The translations under genes were made by a program, and so were the position numbers. From assembly GCF_004135645.1 (NCBI RefSeq), contig NZ_SDPW01000001.1, positions 2,418,001 to 2,482,000 on the forward strand: a stretch of 64,000 bases of DNA, given 5' to 3'. This DNA is from Senegalimassilia faecalis. Lineage in GTDB: Bacteria; Actinomycetota; Coriobacteriia; Coriobacteriales; Eggerthellaceae. This document shows positions 16,652 through 24,645 of this stretch, one piece after another; within the stretch, counting starts at the first letter, position 1; each line of letters opens with the position of its first letter. The notes under the pieces are model-generated. The model made no database searches, was not told the DNA's origin, and worked only from the letters and a program-made list of their open reading frames with translations.

Positions 16652-19276
16652 GTGAGCTCCAACAACATTTCCCGTCGCGGCTTTTTGGGCGCCTCCGCGG
16701 CCGTTATGGCCGGTGTGGCTGGTTTGACTGCAACCGGTTGCTCTGCGGAGTCGAGCCTTGAAGCTGTTGACAAGCATGAACTTCCCGTTGATCCGGCAAA
16801 GGACGGCGAATGGATTTCGGCGGCATGCTGGCACAACTGCGGCGGCCGTTGCATGAACAAGGTTATGGTCAAGGACGGCGCCGTGGTGCGTCAGAAGACC
16901 GACGACACGCACGAGGATTCGATCGAGAACCCGCAGCAGCGCGGTTGCGTGCGTGGCAAGGCTCAGCAGCAGCAATGCTTTGGCTCCGACCGCATCCTGC
17001 ACCCGCTGAAGCGCAAGGGCTGGCAGCCCGGTGGCGGCGAGAAATCGAACGGCCAGATGCGCGGCAAAGACGAATGGGAAGTCATCAGCTGGGATGAGGC
17101 CATTAAACTTGCTTGCGAAGAGATCAAGCGCATCTCCGACGAGTATGGCCCGACCGGTTTCTATTGCAAGGCGAACAACACCACGCTCAACGTGCTGTCC
17201 GGCTATGTGCGCGGTTGGGACACCACGTCGCACGGTACGTACACGCTCGATGTGACGAAGATGGGCCTTCCGGTGACCGACTGCGGCACGGGTGAGGCCG
17301 ACACGTCCAACGACCGTTTCGACCTTGAGAACGCCGACTACATCATCATGTGGTCTTCCAACCCTGCTTGGTCTGCGGCGGGCACGCCGATCAACTACTG
17401 GATCAACGCGCGCGACAAGGGCACGAAGTTCGTGTCGATCGACCCGCTGTACAACGCGTCGGCCCAGATGCTCGATGCCGAGTGGGTGCCCGTGCGCACG
17501 GGCACGGACATGGCACTCATGTTCGCTGTGGCCTATGAGATGATGCGTCTTGACGAGGAAAAGGGCGGCATTATCGATTGGGACTTCCTGCATAAGTACA
17601 CGGTTGGTTTCGATGCGGAAAGCATGCCGGAAGACAAGACCATCGACGAGAACCTGAAGGACTACATTCTTGGCAAATACGATGGCGTGCCGAAGACGCC
17701 GGAGTGGGCTGAACCCATTTGCGGCGTGAAGCCCGAGCAGGTGACCGAGCTTGCCCAGATTCTGTCGAAGAACAACAAGGTCATGATTCTGCACAATTAC
17801 GGCATGGCTCGCTGCAATGGTGCCGAAATGCTCCCGCAGCTGCTGATTGCGCTTGGCGCCATGGGCGGCCATATGGGCAAGTCCGGCCACGCCACGGCCA
17901 GCGCGTACCACGCGAACGCCGGCAATGGCGGCGCGCGCCTGGTTTCCGCCGGTTCCGCGAAGATGGTCAAGACGTCCGACCCGGTTACCACGGGCGTTCG
18001 CCAGCCGCAGATGTACGAAATCATCAAGAATGGCGGCGGTCATACGCAGGACGTTTCGAACGCCTACGGCTCGTTCCATGAGCCGAAGCCTACCGAACTT
18101 GGCCCCATCAAGTGCATCTATCATATGACCGACGCGGTGCTGCAGACGTCGCTGAACCAGAAAGAGGGCATCGAGGCTCACCGCGCTGTGGACTTCGTGC
18201 TGACGTTGGCCCAGTTCATGACCACGAATGCGCGCTACTCCGACATCATCCTTCCCGTGACGACCGAGTGGGAGCGCTGCGGCGGCTTCGGCGGCTACAA
18301 TAACCGCGAGTACCTGCCGTTCTACACCCGCGTCACACAGCCGCTTGGCGAAGCGAAGACCGACCAGGAAATCGGCGAGCTGCTGATCGCTGGCGTTGGC
18401 AAGGACCCGAAGCTGGCGTACGACAAGACCGAGGACCAGCAACTGTACGAGCAGATTGCCGGCTGCAAGGTTATGGGCGATGACGGCAAGATGAAGACGC
18501 TGGTCACGCTGACTGCCGAAGACATCAAGGGTCTGAATGCGGAAGGCGAGTCGCAGGAGGGCATTATCACGCTCAAGGAGCTGAAAGAAAACGGCGGTTA
18601 CCAGTTCCCGCGCAAGCGCGATGACAAGTATGGCCACATCGGCTTCAAGAAGTTCGTGGACGACCCCGAGGCGAACCCGCTGAAGAGCAAGTCTGGCAAG
18701 CTGGAGATCTACTGCCAGGCCCGCTATGACCTGATGGCCTCGTTTGGCTTCCCGGGCATCGAGCAGTACAAGCCGTACCCGACGTATGTCGTGCCGGTCA
18801 CGGGCTATGAGTCCACGTTCAAGGACGGCAAGATTGGCGGCGAGAAGGGCGAGTACCCGTTCCTGATGTTCAACCCGCACTACCTGCGTCGTTCCCACAC
18901 GGTGTTCGATAACTGCCCGTGGCTTCGCGAAGCTTGGGCGAACCCGGTGTTCCTGTCCCGCAGCGATGCTGAGAGCTTGGGCATTGAAGATGGCGACACG
19001 GTGCTTTTGACCTCGCCTTATGGCAAGGGCCTGCGCAACGCCGCCGTTATGGACGTGCTTATGCCTGGTATGGTTGGCGTGCCTCACGGCGCATGGGTTG
19101 ATGTTGACGAAGAAACGGGCATCGATATGGCCGGTTCGGACAACTACCTGATCGGCAGCGAATATGCCGGCATGGGCGTTTCTGGTTACAACAACCAGAT
19201 TTGCAACGTTGAGAAGTACACCGGCGCACCGCTGGGTCGCGACTGCGACAAGCCGGCGCGTTGGAGCGCGAACTAG
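16652..19276 (+). CDS. Tat-exported molybdopterin oxidoreductase, DmsA-like catalytic subunit
   Basis: The 874-residue protein starts with a twin-arginine signal (SRRGFLGASAAVMAGVAG) ending in a possible lipobox cysteine (TATGC, about residue 30). A 4Fe-4S site follows (CWHNCGGRC, with a fourth Cys in RGCVRGK), then the long molybdopterin domain with SSNPAWSAAGTPINYW and, near the C-terminus, NPHYLRRSHTVFDNCPWLREAW (dinucleotide-binding domain). It is therefore a periplasmic-side bis-MGD reductase or dehydrogenase. DMSO, TMAO, other S- or N-oxides or host/drug catechols are all possible in this group of bacteria; the substrate cannot be read from sequence. A GTG start follows GAAGGGGGA. Confidence 0.9.
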   Translation: MSSNNISRRGFLGASAAVMAGVAGLTATGCSAESSLEAVDKHELPVDPAKDGEWISAACWHNCGGRCMNKVMVKDGAVVRQKTDDTHEDSIENPQQRGCVRGKAQQQQCFGSDRILHPLKRKGWQPGGGEKSNGQMRGKDEWEVISWDEAIKLACEEIKRISDEYGPTGFYCKANNTTLNVLSGYVRGWDTTSHGTYTLDVTKMGLPVTDCGTGEADTSNDRFDLENADYIIMWSSNPAWSAAGTPINYWINARDKGTKFVSIDPLYNASAQMLDAEWVPVRTGTDMALMFAVAYEMMRLDEEKGGIIDWDFLHKYTVGFDAESMPEDKTIDENLKDYILGKYDGVPKTPEWAEPICGVKPEQVTELAQILSKNNKVMILHNYGMARCNGAEMLPQLLIALGAMGGHMGKSGHATASAYHANAGNGGARLVSAGSAKMVKTSDPVTTGVRQPQMYEIIKNGGGHTQDVSNAYGSFHEPKPTELGPIKCIYHMTDAVLQTSLNQKEGIEAHRAVDFVLTLAQFMTTNARYSDIILPVTTEWERCGGFGGYNNREYLPFYTRVTQPLGEAKTDQEIGELLIAGVGKDPKLAYDKTEDQQLYEQIAGCKVMGDDGKMKTLVTLTAEDIKGLNAEGESQEGIITLKELKENGGYQFPRKRDDKYGHIGFKKFVDDPEANPLKSKSGKLEIYCQARYDLMASFGFPGIEQYKPYPTYVVPVTGYESTFKDGKIGGEKGEYPFLMFNPHYLRRSHTVFDNCPWLREAWANPVFLSRSDAESLGIEDGDTVLLTSPYGKGLRNAAVMDVLMPGMVGVPHGAWVDVDEETGIDMAGSDNYLIGSEYAGMGVSGYNNQICNVEKYTGAPLGRDCDKPARWSAN

Positions 19277-19300
19277 AGCTGCGGATAAGGAGAGCGAATC

Positions 19301-19879
19301 ATGAGCGTTGGATTCTATTTGGATCAAAGCCGCTGCACTGGTTGCCGCGCCTGCCAGGTGGTGTGCAAGGACAAGAATCGTCTTGAGGTGGGTACGCTGT
19401 ACCGCGAGGCGCATTCTTACACCGTTGGGGAGTTCCCGAGCGTGAAGGGCTTTAGCTATTCGTTCGGCTGCAACCATTGCGATGATGCCATTTGCCTGAA
19501 GAACTGCCCGACCGGCGCTATTTACAAGGCTGCCGACGGCACGGTGATTCAGGACCAAAGCAAGTGCATTGGTTGCCGCATGTGCGTTATGAGCTGCCCG
19601 TATGGCCAGCCGAAGTATTTCCCTGAGAAGGGGGTGTCCGGCAAATGCGATGGCTGCTACGGTTTGCGTCAGGAAGGCGCGCAGCCCGCATGCGTAGCGG
19701 GTTGCCCGAACCGCGCCCTGGATTTCGGCGACGTGGACGAACTTCGTGCGAAGTACGGTAGCAACCTGGACAACGGCACCATCGTCGTGTTGCCTTCGCC
19801 CGAGGAAACGCATCCCAACATCTTGATCAAGACGAAGGAATGCGCCTTTAGCGAAGACGCGCGCGAACTTACCTGGTAA
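19301..19879 (+). CDS. DmsB-like four-cluster ferredoxin subunit
   Basis: The 192-residue protein carries four cysteine groups in the order typical of DmsB/NrfC: CTGCRACQVVC, CNHCDDAICLKNC, CIGCRMCVMSC and CDGCYGLRQ...CVAGC. Together they bind four 4Fe-4S clusters between the membrane anchor and the molybdenum subunit. It has no signal peptide and is presumably exported with DmsA. AAGGAG precedes the ATG; dmsA ends 24 nt upstream. A terminator follows. Confidence 0.95.
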   Translation: MSVGFYLDQSRCTGCRACQVVCKDKNRLEVGTLYREAHSYTVGEFPSVKGFSYSFGCNHCDDAICLKNCPTGAIYKAADGTVIQDQSKCIGCRMCVMSCPYGQPKYFPEKGVSGKCDGCYGLRQEGAQPACVAGCPNRALDFGDVDELRAKYGSNLDNGTIVVLPSPEETHPNILIKTKECAFSEDARELTW

Positions 19880-19889
19880 GAAGCATTTT

Positions 19890-19928
19890 CCGCCGCATGG
19901 TGCTCGGGCGTCATGCGGCGGTTTTTTC
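19890..19928 (+). terminator. Rho-independent terminator after dmsCAB
   Basis: A 10-bp stem (CCGCCGCATG pairing with CATGCGGCGG) around a 12-nt loop is followed by a run of T. torD starts 50 nt later and so needs its own promoter or read-through. Confidence 0.9.
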
Positions 19929-19976
19929 TTTCGGTGGGATTTTGCCGTATGCTGGGAGGTGTTTGAAGGAGTGCAG

Positions 19977-20729
19977 ATGGGTAACAAGGAACAAGAAGCT
20001 TGCACGGCCATGAAGCTGGCGCAGCGCACGTACCTGTGCAGTCTGTTCCACGGGTTGTTCGGAGGGGCGGCTGACAAGAAAATGGCGGCGCTGCTGATTG
20101 CCGACGAGACAAAAGGCGCGCTTTCGTGGCTTGAGGAGTCGCTTGCGCATGACAAGGAAATTGCGGCAAAACGCATCGGGCTGTCGGAGCGCACGCTGGG
20201 CGAATGCGTCGATGAGGCGCTGGCCTGCGTTGACAAGCTAGCTAGCGATGGCGATGTTGAGGGTATCGCGACAGTTTTGCGGGAAGATTACCCGAAGCTA
20301 TTCCAGGTGCCGGGCGATGCGTTTGTCAGGCCATGGGAGTCGCCGTACGTGAGCACCGATGGCATGCTGTTTCGCGAAAGCACGCTTGATGTTCGCTCGT
20401 TTTACCATGACGCGGGGTTTCACTTGAAGGCCGAGCAGCATTTTCCGGACGACCATATCGCCGCGATGATGGATTACCTGGCGAAAATGGGGCAACGCAC
20501 TTACGAAGCGTATGCGGATGGCGACGACGCGGCAACGGCGGAATTGCTGCGCACGCAGGCTGATTTCGTGCGAAAACATGTGCTGACGTGGGTTGATGCT
20601 TTTGCAGATAAGGTTGTGCAAAACGACACGCGGGCGTATTACGCCGCGTTTGCCGGTGCCTTGGCGGCTTTTGCATGGACTGACGGTGCTTTTGCCGATG
20701 AGCTTGCCAGGGAGCTTGCCGCGGCGTAG
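19977..20729 (+). CDS. TorD/DmsD-family molybdoenzyme chaperone
   Basis: The 250-residue, mainly helical protein has family-typical segments: DYPKLFQVPGDAFVRPWESPYVSTDGMLFRESTLDVRSFYHDAGF and PDDHIAAMMDYLAKM...ADFVRKHVLTWVDAFADKV. Such cytosolic chaperones bind the Tat signal and apo-protein of DMSO/TMAO reductases until the cofactor is inserted, here most likely the DmsA encoded just upstream. GAAGGAG precedes the ATG at 19977. The radical-SAM gene follows 24 nt downstream, apparently in the same transcript. Confidence 0.9.
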   Translation: MGNKEQEACTAMKLAQRTYLCSLFHGLFGGAADKKMAALLIADETKGALSWLEESLAHDKEIAAKRIGLSERTLGECVDEALACVDKLASDGDVEGIATVLREDYPKLFQVPGDAFVRPWESPYVSTDGMLFRESTLDVRSFYHDAGFHLKAEQHFPDDHIAAMMDYLAKMGQRTYEAYADGDDAATAELLRTQADFVRKHVLTWVDAFADKVVQNDTRAYYAAFAGALAAFAWTDGAFADELARELAAA

Positions 20730-20753
20730 CGCGTGCGGTTTTGAGGGGGATGT

Positions 20754-22022
20754 GTGGACATTCGCGAATATGCGCAGGCGTTTGACCAGGTTGAGCGCGA
20801 TTACGAGGAAGCGGTTGCGGCGTTCGGCGTTCCGTTCGAGGCGGGCGAGTCGTGCCCACGCAGCGAGCGGGTGCGCGTGGCCGGCGCATGCGGGGCTTGC
20901 TGCGAGAACGGCGGCGGGTCGCTGCGGCGTGGGTGGATCTCGCCGGCGTGCATGGCGTGCCGCACGGGCGAGCGCACGGCTACGTTCTTCGTTGACTTGC
21001 GCTGCACGCGAAAGTGCTACTTTTGCTTCAATCCCAATCAGGACCATTACGAGTACTTTCTATCGCACAAGCGCGATATCGTTGCCGAGCTTGAGCAAGC
21101 GCATGCCGCCGGGGCGCGTTTTGATTGCCTGGCGGTGACGGGTGGCGAGCCGCTGCTGCACAAGGACGAGGTGGTTGCGTTCGTTGCGCGGGCGAAGGAG
21201 TTGTTCCCGGGCGTGCACGTGCGCTTGTATACGTGCGGCGACCTGCTTGACGACGAGTGTCTGGCCGCGTTGGCGCAGGCGGGGCTTGACGAGCTGCGCT
21301 TCAGCATCAAGCCCGATGACGTGGCACGCATCGATGCGCCGGTGTTCGAGCGCATGGCCGCTGCGGTTGCCGCTGTGCTGGACGTGATGGTGGAGATGCC
21401 CGTGATCCCGGGTACGTTGCCGGAGATGAAGGCCATGCTTTCGCGCATCGACGGCATTGGCGTTCGCGGCATCAACCTGCTGGAGTTCTGCTTCCCGCTG
21501 TGCAATGCCGACGAGTTTCGAAAACGCGGATTTGAGCTGCGAAAACACCCGTTCAACTACCTGTACGATTACTGGTATGGCGGTGGCGTTCCCGTTGCGG
21601 GCAGCGAGGCCGAGGCGCTGGCGCTGCTGGAGCACGTCGAGCGCGAGGGGCTGCGTCTGGGCGTGCACTATTGCAGCTCGGACAACAAGAACACGGGGCA
21701 GGTGTTCCAGCAGAACAAGGTGTTCACCTGCGATGATGTTGTTCGCGGGGCGTATCCGTGGCTGACGGCGGATGCGGGCGACCGGTTCTTGAAGTGCGCG
21801 AAGGCGTTCGGCGCCGATGCGGTGCGCGTGCGCGATTGGGCGCAGCGCGCTGGTGTGCCGTGCGATTTCGATGGCAAAGTGCCGATGGCGGCGATTCCCC
21901 TGGCGCAGGTGGACGCTGCTCGTTCGGCGTGCCCGAACGTGCGCTTTGCGGAAAGCGCAAGCTTGTTCGAGCAGCGCGAAGGTGCGCTGTACCTGCGAGA
22001 AGTTGGCGTGCGCGAACTTTGA
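20754..22022 (+). CDS. Radical SAM protein of unknown function linked to torD
   Basis: The 422-residue protein has a radical SAM core: CTRKCYFCFNPNQ (about residue 84) followed by the SAM-contacting GGEPLLHKDE. Before it lies an N-terminal cysteine-rich motif (CGACCENGGG...SPACMACRTGE) that may hold an additional Fe-S cluster or zinc. A later CSSDNKNTGQVFQQNK segment is unusual. I cannot assign it to MoaA, PqqE or anaerobic sulfatase-maturase groups. Linkage to torD suggests a role in maturing the molybdoenzyme, but that is inference. It starts at a GTG with GAGGGG upstream. Confidence 0.75.
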   Translation: MDIREYAQAFDQVERDYEEAVAAFGVPFEAGESCPRSERVRVAGACGACCENGGGSLRRGWISPACMACRTGERTATFFVDLRCTRKCYFCFNPNQDHYEYFLSHKRDIVAELEQAHAAGARFDCLAVTGGEPLLHKDEVVAFVARAKELFPGVHVRLYTCGDLLDDECLAALAQAGLDELRFSIKPDDVARIDAPVFERMAAAVAAVLDVMVEMPVIPGTLPEMKAMLSRIDGIGVRGINLLEFCFPLCNADEFRKRGFELRKHPFNYLYDYWYGGGVPVAGSEAEALALLEHVEREGLRLGVHYCSSDNKNTGQVFQQNKVFTCDDVVRGAYPWLTADAGDRFLKCAKAFGADAVRVRDWAQRAGVPCDFDGKVPMAAIPLAQVDAARSACPNVRFAESASLFEQREGALYLREVGVREL

Positions 22023-22026
22023 GATG

Positions 22027-22071
22027 AAAGCGCCCGCTGCAATGTCGGAAGTGCATTGCAGCGGGCGCTTT
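22027..22071. terminator. Bidirectional terminator between the radical-SAM gene and elp3
   Basis: A perfect 18-bp stem (starts AAAGCGCCCGCTG, ends CAGCGGGCGCTTT) encloses a 9-nt loop between convergent genes. The A/T ends of the stem provide short T-runs in both directions. Confidence 0.85.
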
Positions 22072-22083
22072 GCGGTTTTGGGG

Positions 22084-24060
22084 CTACAGCTGTCGTTGCT
22101 GGTACAGGCCGTTGTCGGTGAAGCCGCGGGCGCGGTAGTAGCCGCGTGTGCCGACGGCGCTGATGACGTTGATGGCCGAATAGCCTTCGTTGCGGGCGAT
22201 GTCGCAGGCGCGTTCGATGAGCTTGCTGCCCAGTCCGCGGTGCTGCGCGTTTTCGCCGCCTTGGTGCAGGCCGGCCACGCGGCCGTACACGTGCACTTCG
22301 CGAATCATGGCTTCGCCGGGGTGTATGGGCAGGTCGCAGGCGTGTTCGGCAACGTATTGCGCGCGGGGTAGCGACAGACGCAAAAAGCCGGCGATACGGT
22401 TGTCGTCGCGCACCCATTGCAGGAACACCTCGTGCGTGTTCGCCGTTTCGTAAGCAACCTCTGCAAGCGTTAGCTGGTCGCCCGCGGCCGCGCCGAACGC
22501 GATTTCGCGTGTGCGGATTTCCTGCACAGGCGCGCCGCGACGTGAAAGCTCCTGGTCAACAAGCTGTCGCAGGTTCACTTTCTTGTTGCCGGTCATGATG
22601 TCGTGCGCGGAAATGTCGCGGATCATGCGTGAGATGCGGGTGAACGGCGGCGTTGCCAACATGTCGTCGGCAAGCAGGTTCACCAGCTCGTTTTCGGTGT
22701 AGGGGCGCCAAGTGCCGCGGTGCCAGCGGTCCACTAGCCCCGTTCCGTCCACCAGCGCGCACGGGTACAGCTTGACCTCGTCGGGCTTGAACGCGGGGTC
22801 GTCCACCATGCGCAGATAGTCGGCGGCGTCGGATTCGGGCGTGGCGCCCAACAGGTTTGTCATGAAGTGCGCGTGCGTTTTGAAGCCGAAGATGCGCGCA
22901 AGCTCGAACGCTTCGCGCATGCGGTCGGTGCCGATGCCGCGGTGGTTTGCCGCAAGGATGCGCTCGTCCAGGCTTTGGATGCCCATTTGCAGCTTCGTGC
23001 AGCCGAGGCGGCGCAGCGTGGCCAAGCGCTGCGGCGTGACGGCGTCGGGACGTGTTTCCACCACCAGGCCCACGCAACGGTGCTCGGCGGTTTCGTTTGC
23101 GCGTTGTAAGGCTTCTAGCTGGGAAAACGTTGCGGTTTGCCATGTGGCAACGGCGGCCCAGCCAGTTCGGGGCGTTTGAGCGGTTGCGTGAGCATCGGGC
23201 GTGCTGCTGACAAGATGGGGGGAGCCGGGGCAGCCGGAGACTCCGGTTGCTTGCTTGGCGCCTGAGGTTTTGATTTGCGCAAAGATCGCGTTGTCGCGAG
23301 ACGACTGCGCGTTCGCTGACGTCCCGCAGGCGTACAGTTCGCGCACCGTTTGGTTATAGGTTGCTTGTCCGGCGGTGACGCGCGCCTGCGCCTTGGCGGC
23401 CCAGGCGGCAAGGTCGTCGCGCTCGTTGGCAATGCCGGCGCTGCGGTAGCGTTCGCGACGCGCCTGCGCTTCGTGCTCGACGGCGGCTTCGCTGCTCATG
23501 TCGTTCAGCGCGCGGAACAGCTCGTGCATGTACCATATCTGGTACGCATCGGGGTAGTCGCTCCACGTGCCGCCAAGCACGATGAGCTCGACCTTGTCGG
23601 TGACGTGCCCCATTTGGTGCAGCGTGCGCAAACGTGCGGTGACCTGCAGATACGGATCGAACCAGTTGCGCTCGGCGCGCTGACAGGCCGGCTCGTCGTG
23701 CAGGTAGCTTTTCGGCATGCGCACGTCGTTGGGGCAGTACAGGCACGCGCTTGAGCACGGCCACGGCTTTGTGAGCACGGTAACGGTGGCCACGCCCGAT
23801 GCGGTGCGGCGCGGCTTGACCTGCAGCGTGCGAACCAGGCGCGCCTCAAGTTCGGGCGAGATGTCCCAGCTGGCCCACGTTTGGGGCTGGTGCGCCTTGA
23901 TGTCCTGGTAAAGCGGCAGCAGGTTTTTCTTCGCCACATGGCGAACGGGGCCTGCGACCTCGCGGTTTCGTGCGCGGATGATGCGGTCGAGCGCGTTGGG
24001 GTCAAGCGGGCCGCTGGTGCGGCGCAGCTTGGAGATGATGTTCAGCAGCGTTTTTTCCAT
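22084..24060 (-). CDS. elp3: Elp3-family radical SAM/GNAT protein (tRNA U34 carboxymethylation)
   Basis: The 658-residue protein has the Elp3 layout. The N-terminal radical SAM domain carries CSSACLYCPNDVRMPKSYL (about residue 107), then MGIQSLDERILAANHRG; the C-terminal GNAT domain has the acetyl-CoA motif HRGLGSKLIERACDIA. Elp3 makes 5-carboxymethyluridine at the tRNA wobble position. A low-complexity insertion of about 75 residues (about 255-330) interrupts the core, which I have not seen in archaeal or yeast Elp3. The ATG at 24060 fits the family start. No Shine-Dalgarno is visible, and a TAAAAT -10 ends 7 nt before the ATG, so the mRNA is probably leaderless. Confidence 0.9.
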   Translation of the reverse strand: MEKTLLNIISKLRRTSGPLDPNALDRIIRARNREVAGPVRHVAKKNLLPLYQDIKAHQPQTWASWDISPELEARLVRTLQVKPRRTASGVATVTVLTKPWPCSSACLYCPNDVRMPKSYLHDEPACQRAERNWFDPYLQVTARLRTLHQMGHVTDKVELIVLGGTWSDYPDAYQIWYMHELFRALNDMSSEAAVEHEAQARRERYRSAGIANERDDLAAWAAKAQARVTAGQATYNQTVRELYACGTSANAQSSRDNAIFAQIKTSGAKQATGVSGCPGSPHLVSSTPDAHATAQTPRTGWAAVATWQTATFSQLEALQRANETAEHRCVGLVVETRPDAVTPQRLATLRRLGCTKLQMGIQSLDERILAANHRGIGTDRMREAFELARIFGFKTHAHFMTNLLGATPESDAADYLRMVDDPAFKPDEVKLYPCALVDGTGLVDRWHRGTWRPYTENELVNLLADDMLATPPFTRISRMIRDISAHDIMTGNKKVNLRQLVDQELSRRGAPVQEIRTREIAFGAAAGDQLTLAEVAYETANTHEVFLQWVRDDNRIAGFLRLSLPRAQYVAEHACDLPIHPGEAMIREVHVYGRVAGLHQGGENAQHRGLGSKLIERACDIARNEGYSAINVISAVGTRGYYRARGFTDNGLYQQRQL

Positions 24061-24067
24061 AGGCGGT

Positions 24068-24093
24068 ATTTTACGGCATGTGCGCCCTTGCGA
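24068..24093. promoter_or_regulatory. Leaderless promoter of elp3 and -35 of a divergent sRNA promoter
   Basis: On the minus strand TAAAAT (24068-24073) lies 7 nt before the elp3 ATG, placing the transcription start at or next to the start codon. On the plus strand TTGCGA (24088-24093) is the -35 of the sRNA promoter whose -10 is at 24111. Confidence 0.55.
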
Positions 24094-24110
24094 AACGTGT
24101 TCGCAGCGTG

Positions 24111-24203
24111 TAATATGCGACGTACGGTGCCCCGGCATACCGGGCGGCATTGTACGTTAGATTACCCGGCTAGTTTTCGAAGGGCAAGCCGGGTTCTCTT
24201 TTT
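24111..24203 (+). ncRNA. Candidate small RNA (about 80 nt) convergent with a small membrane peptide gene
   Basis: TTGCGA (24088-24093), a 17-nt spacer and TAATAT (24111-24116) form a good promoter, predicting a start near 24123. The transcript would fold into a long hairpin (ACGTAC...GTACGT outer stem with CCCGG/CCGGG inner stem, 24120-24157). It would end at an intrinsic terminator, ACCCGGCT (24164-24171) pairing with AGCCGGGT (24187-24194), then T-rich sequence. Its 3' end overlaps the 3' end of the opposite-strand mRNA for the peptide at 24220-24300. It matches no RNA family I know. Confidence 0.5.
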
Positions 24204-24219
24204 GTACGCATGCAGTTCA

Positions 24220-24300
24220 CTAATTCCGGTTGGCTAAGCCAACAATTCCGATAACAACCGTGAAAATCGCGCAGAGCGCAATGACCGTTTGAGTATCCAT
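24220..24300 (-). CDS. 26-residue hydrophobic peptide, candidate type I toxin
   Basis: A 26-codon frame encodes a peptide with a short polar start (MDTQT), about 17 hydrophobic residues (VIALCAIFTVVIGIVGL) and a basic tail (ANRN). A strong Shine-Dalgarno (AAGGAGGTG) precedes the ATG and lies in the loop of a GGCGGC/GCCGCC hairpin that could hide it. Size, hydrophobicity, structured leader and a convergent small RNA resemble Fst/TxpA/BsrG-type toxins. It could instead be a small membrane protein of other function. Confidence 0.6.
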   Translation of the reverse strand: MDTQTVIALCAIFTVVIGIVGLANRN

Positions 24301-24645
24301 CGGCGGCACCTCCTTGTCGCAAAAGAAGGCCGCCCGGCAAGCGAAGCACCGTTTGGCCAGTATGCGGCAAATAATTCTTGAGATAAAGGCTTGTAATTCG
24401 AAGGACGTGACCCCGGGGTGGACGAAAAATCCCGAGAGCGCCCGAAATTGTTATGCAAACGTAGTGCAATCCCACGAAAACGCCATGATTGAACTGCGGT
24501 TTTGCCGATTATCGATGTTTCTGCGCTGAACTGCGACCGGTTTACCCACATTATGAAGCGCGGGTTAGAATGATGGGCGCTATCAAAGATGCGGCAGCGC
24601 CGGCAAGCGCGGCCGCGTGTGGGTTGAGTACGTGAAGGCAAACGC
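24301..24645. other. Intergenic region upstream of the cysteine desulfurase gene
   Basis: The left part is the presumed leader of the 26-residue peptide gene, with a GGCGGC/GCCGCC hairpin around its ribosome site. No gene or clear promoter for the rightward genes was recognised in the rest. Confidence 0.4.

Noticed and set aside
16577-20236. A 1219-residue frame antisense to dmsAB and torD
   Set aside because: The plus strand encodes conserved Fe-S and molybdopterin motifs; the antisense frame has no domain or ribosome site.
24111-24203. A tRNA or 4.5S RNA as identity of the small RNA
   Set aside because: There is no T-arm, anticodon arm or the conserved SRP tetraloop region.
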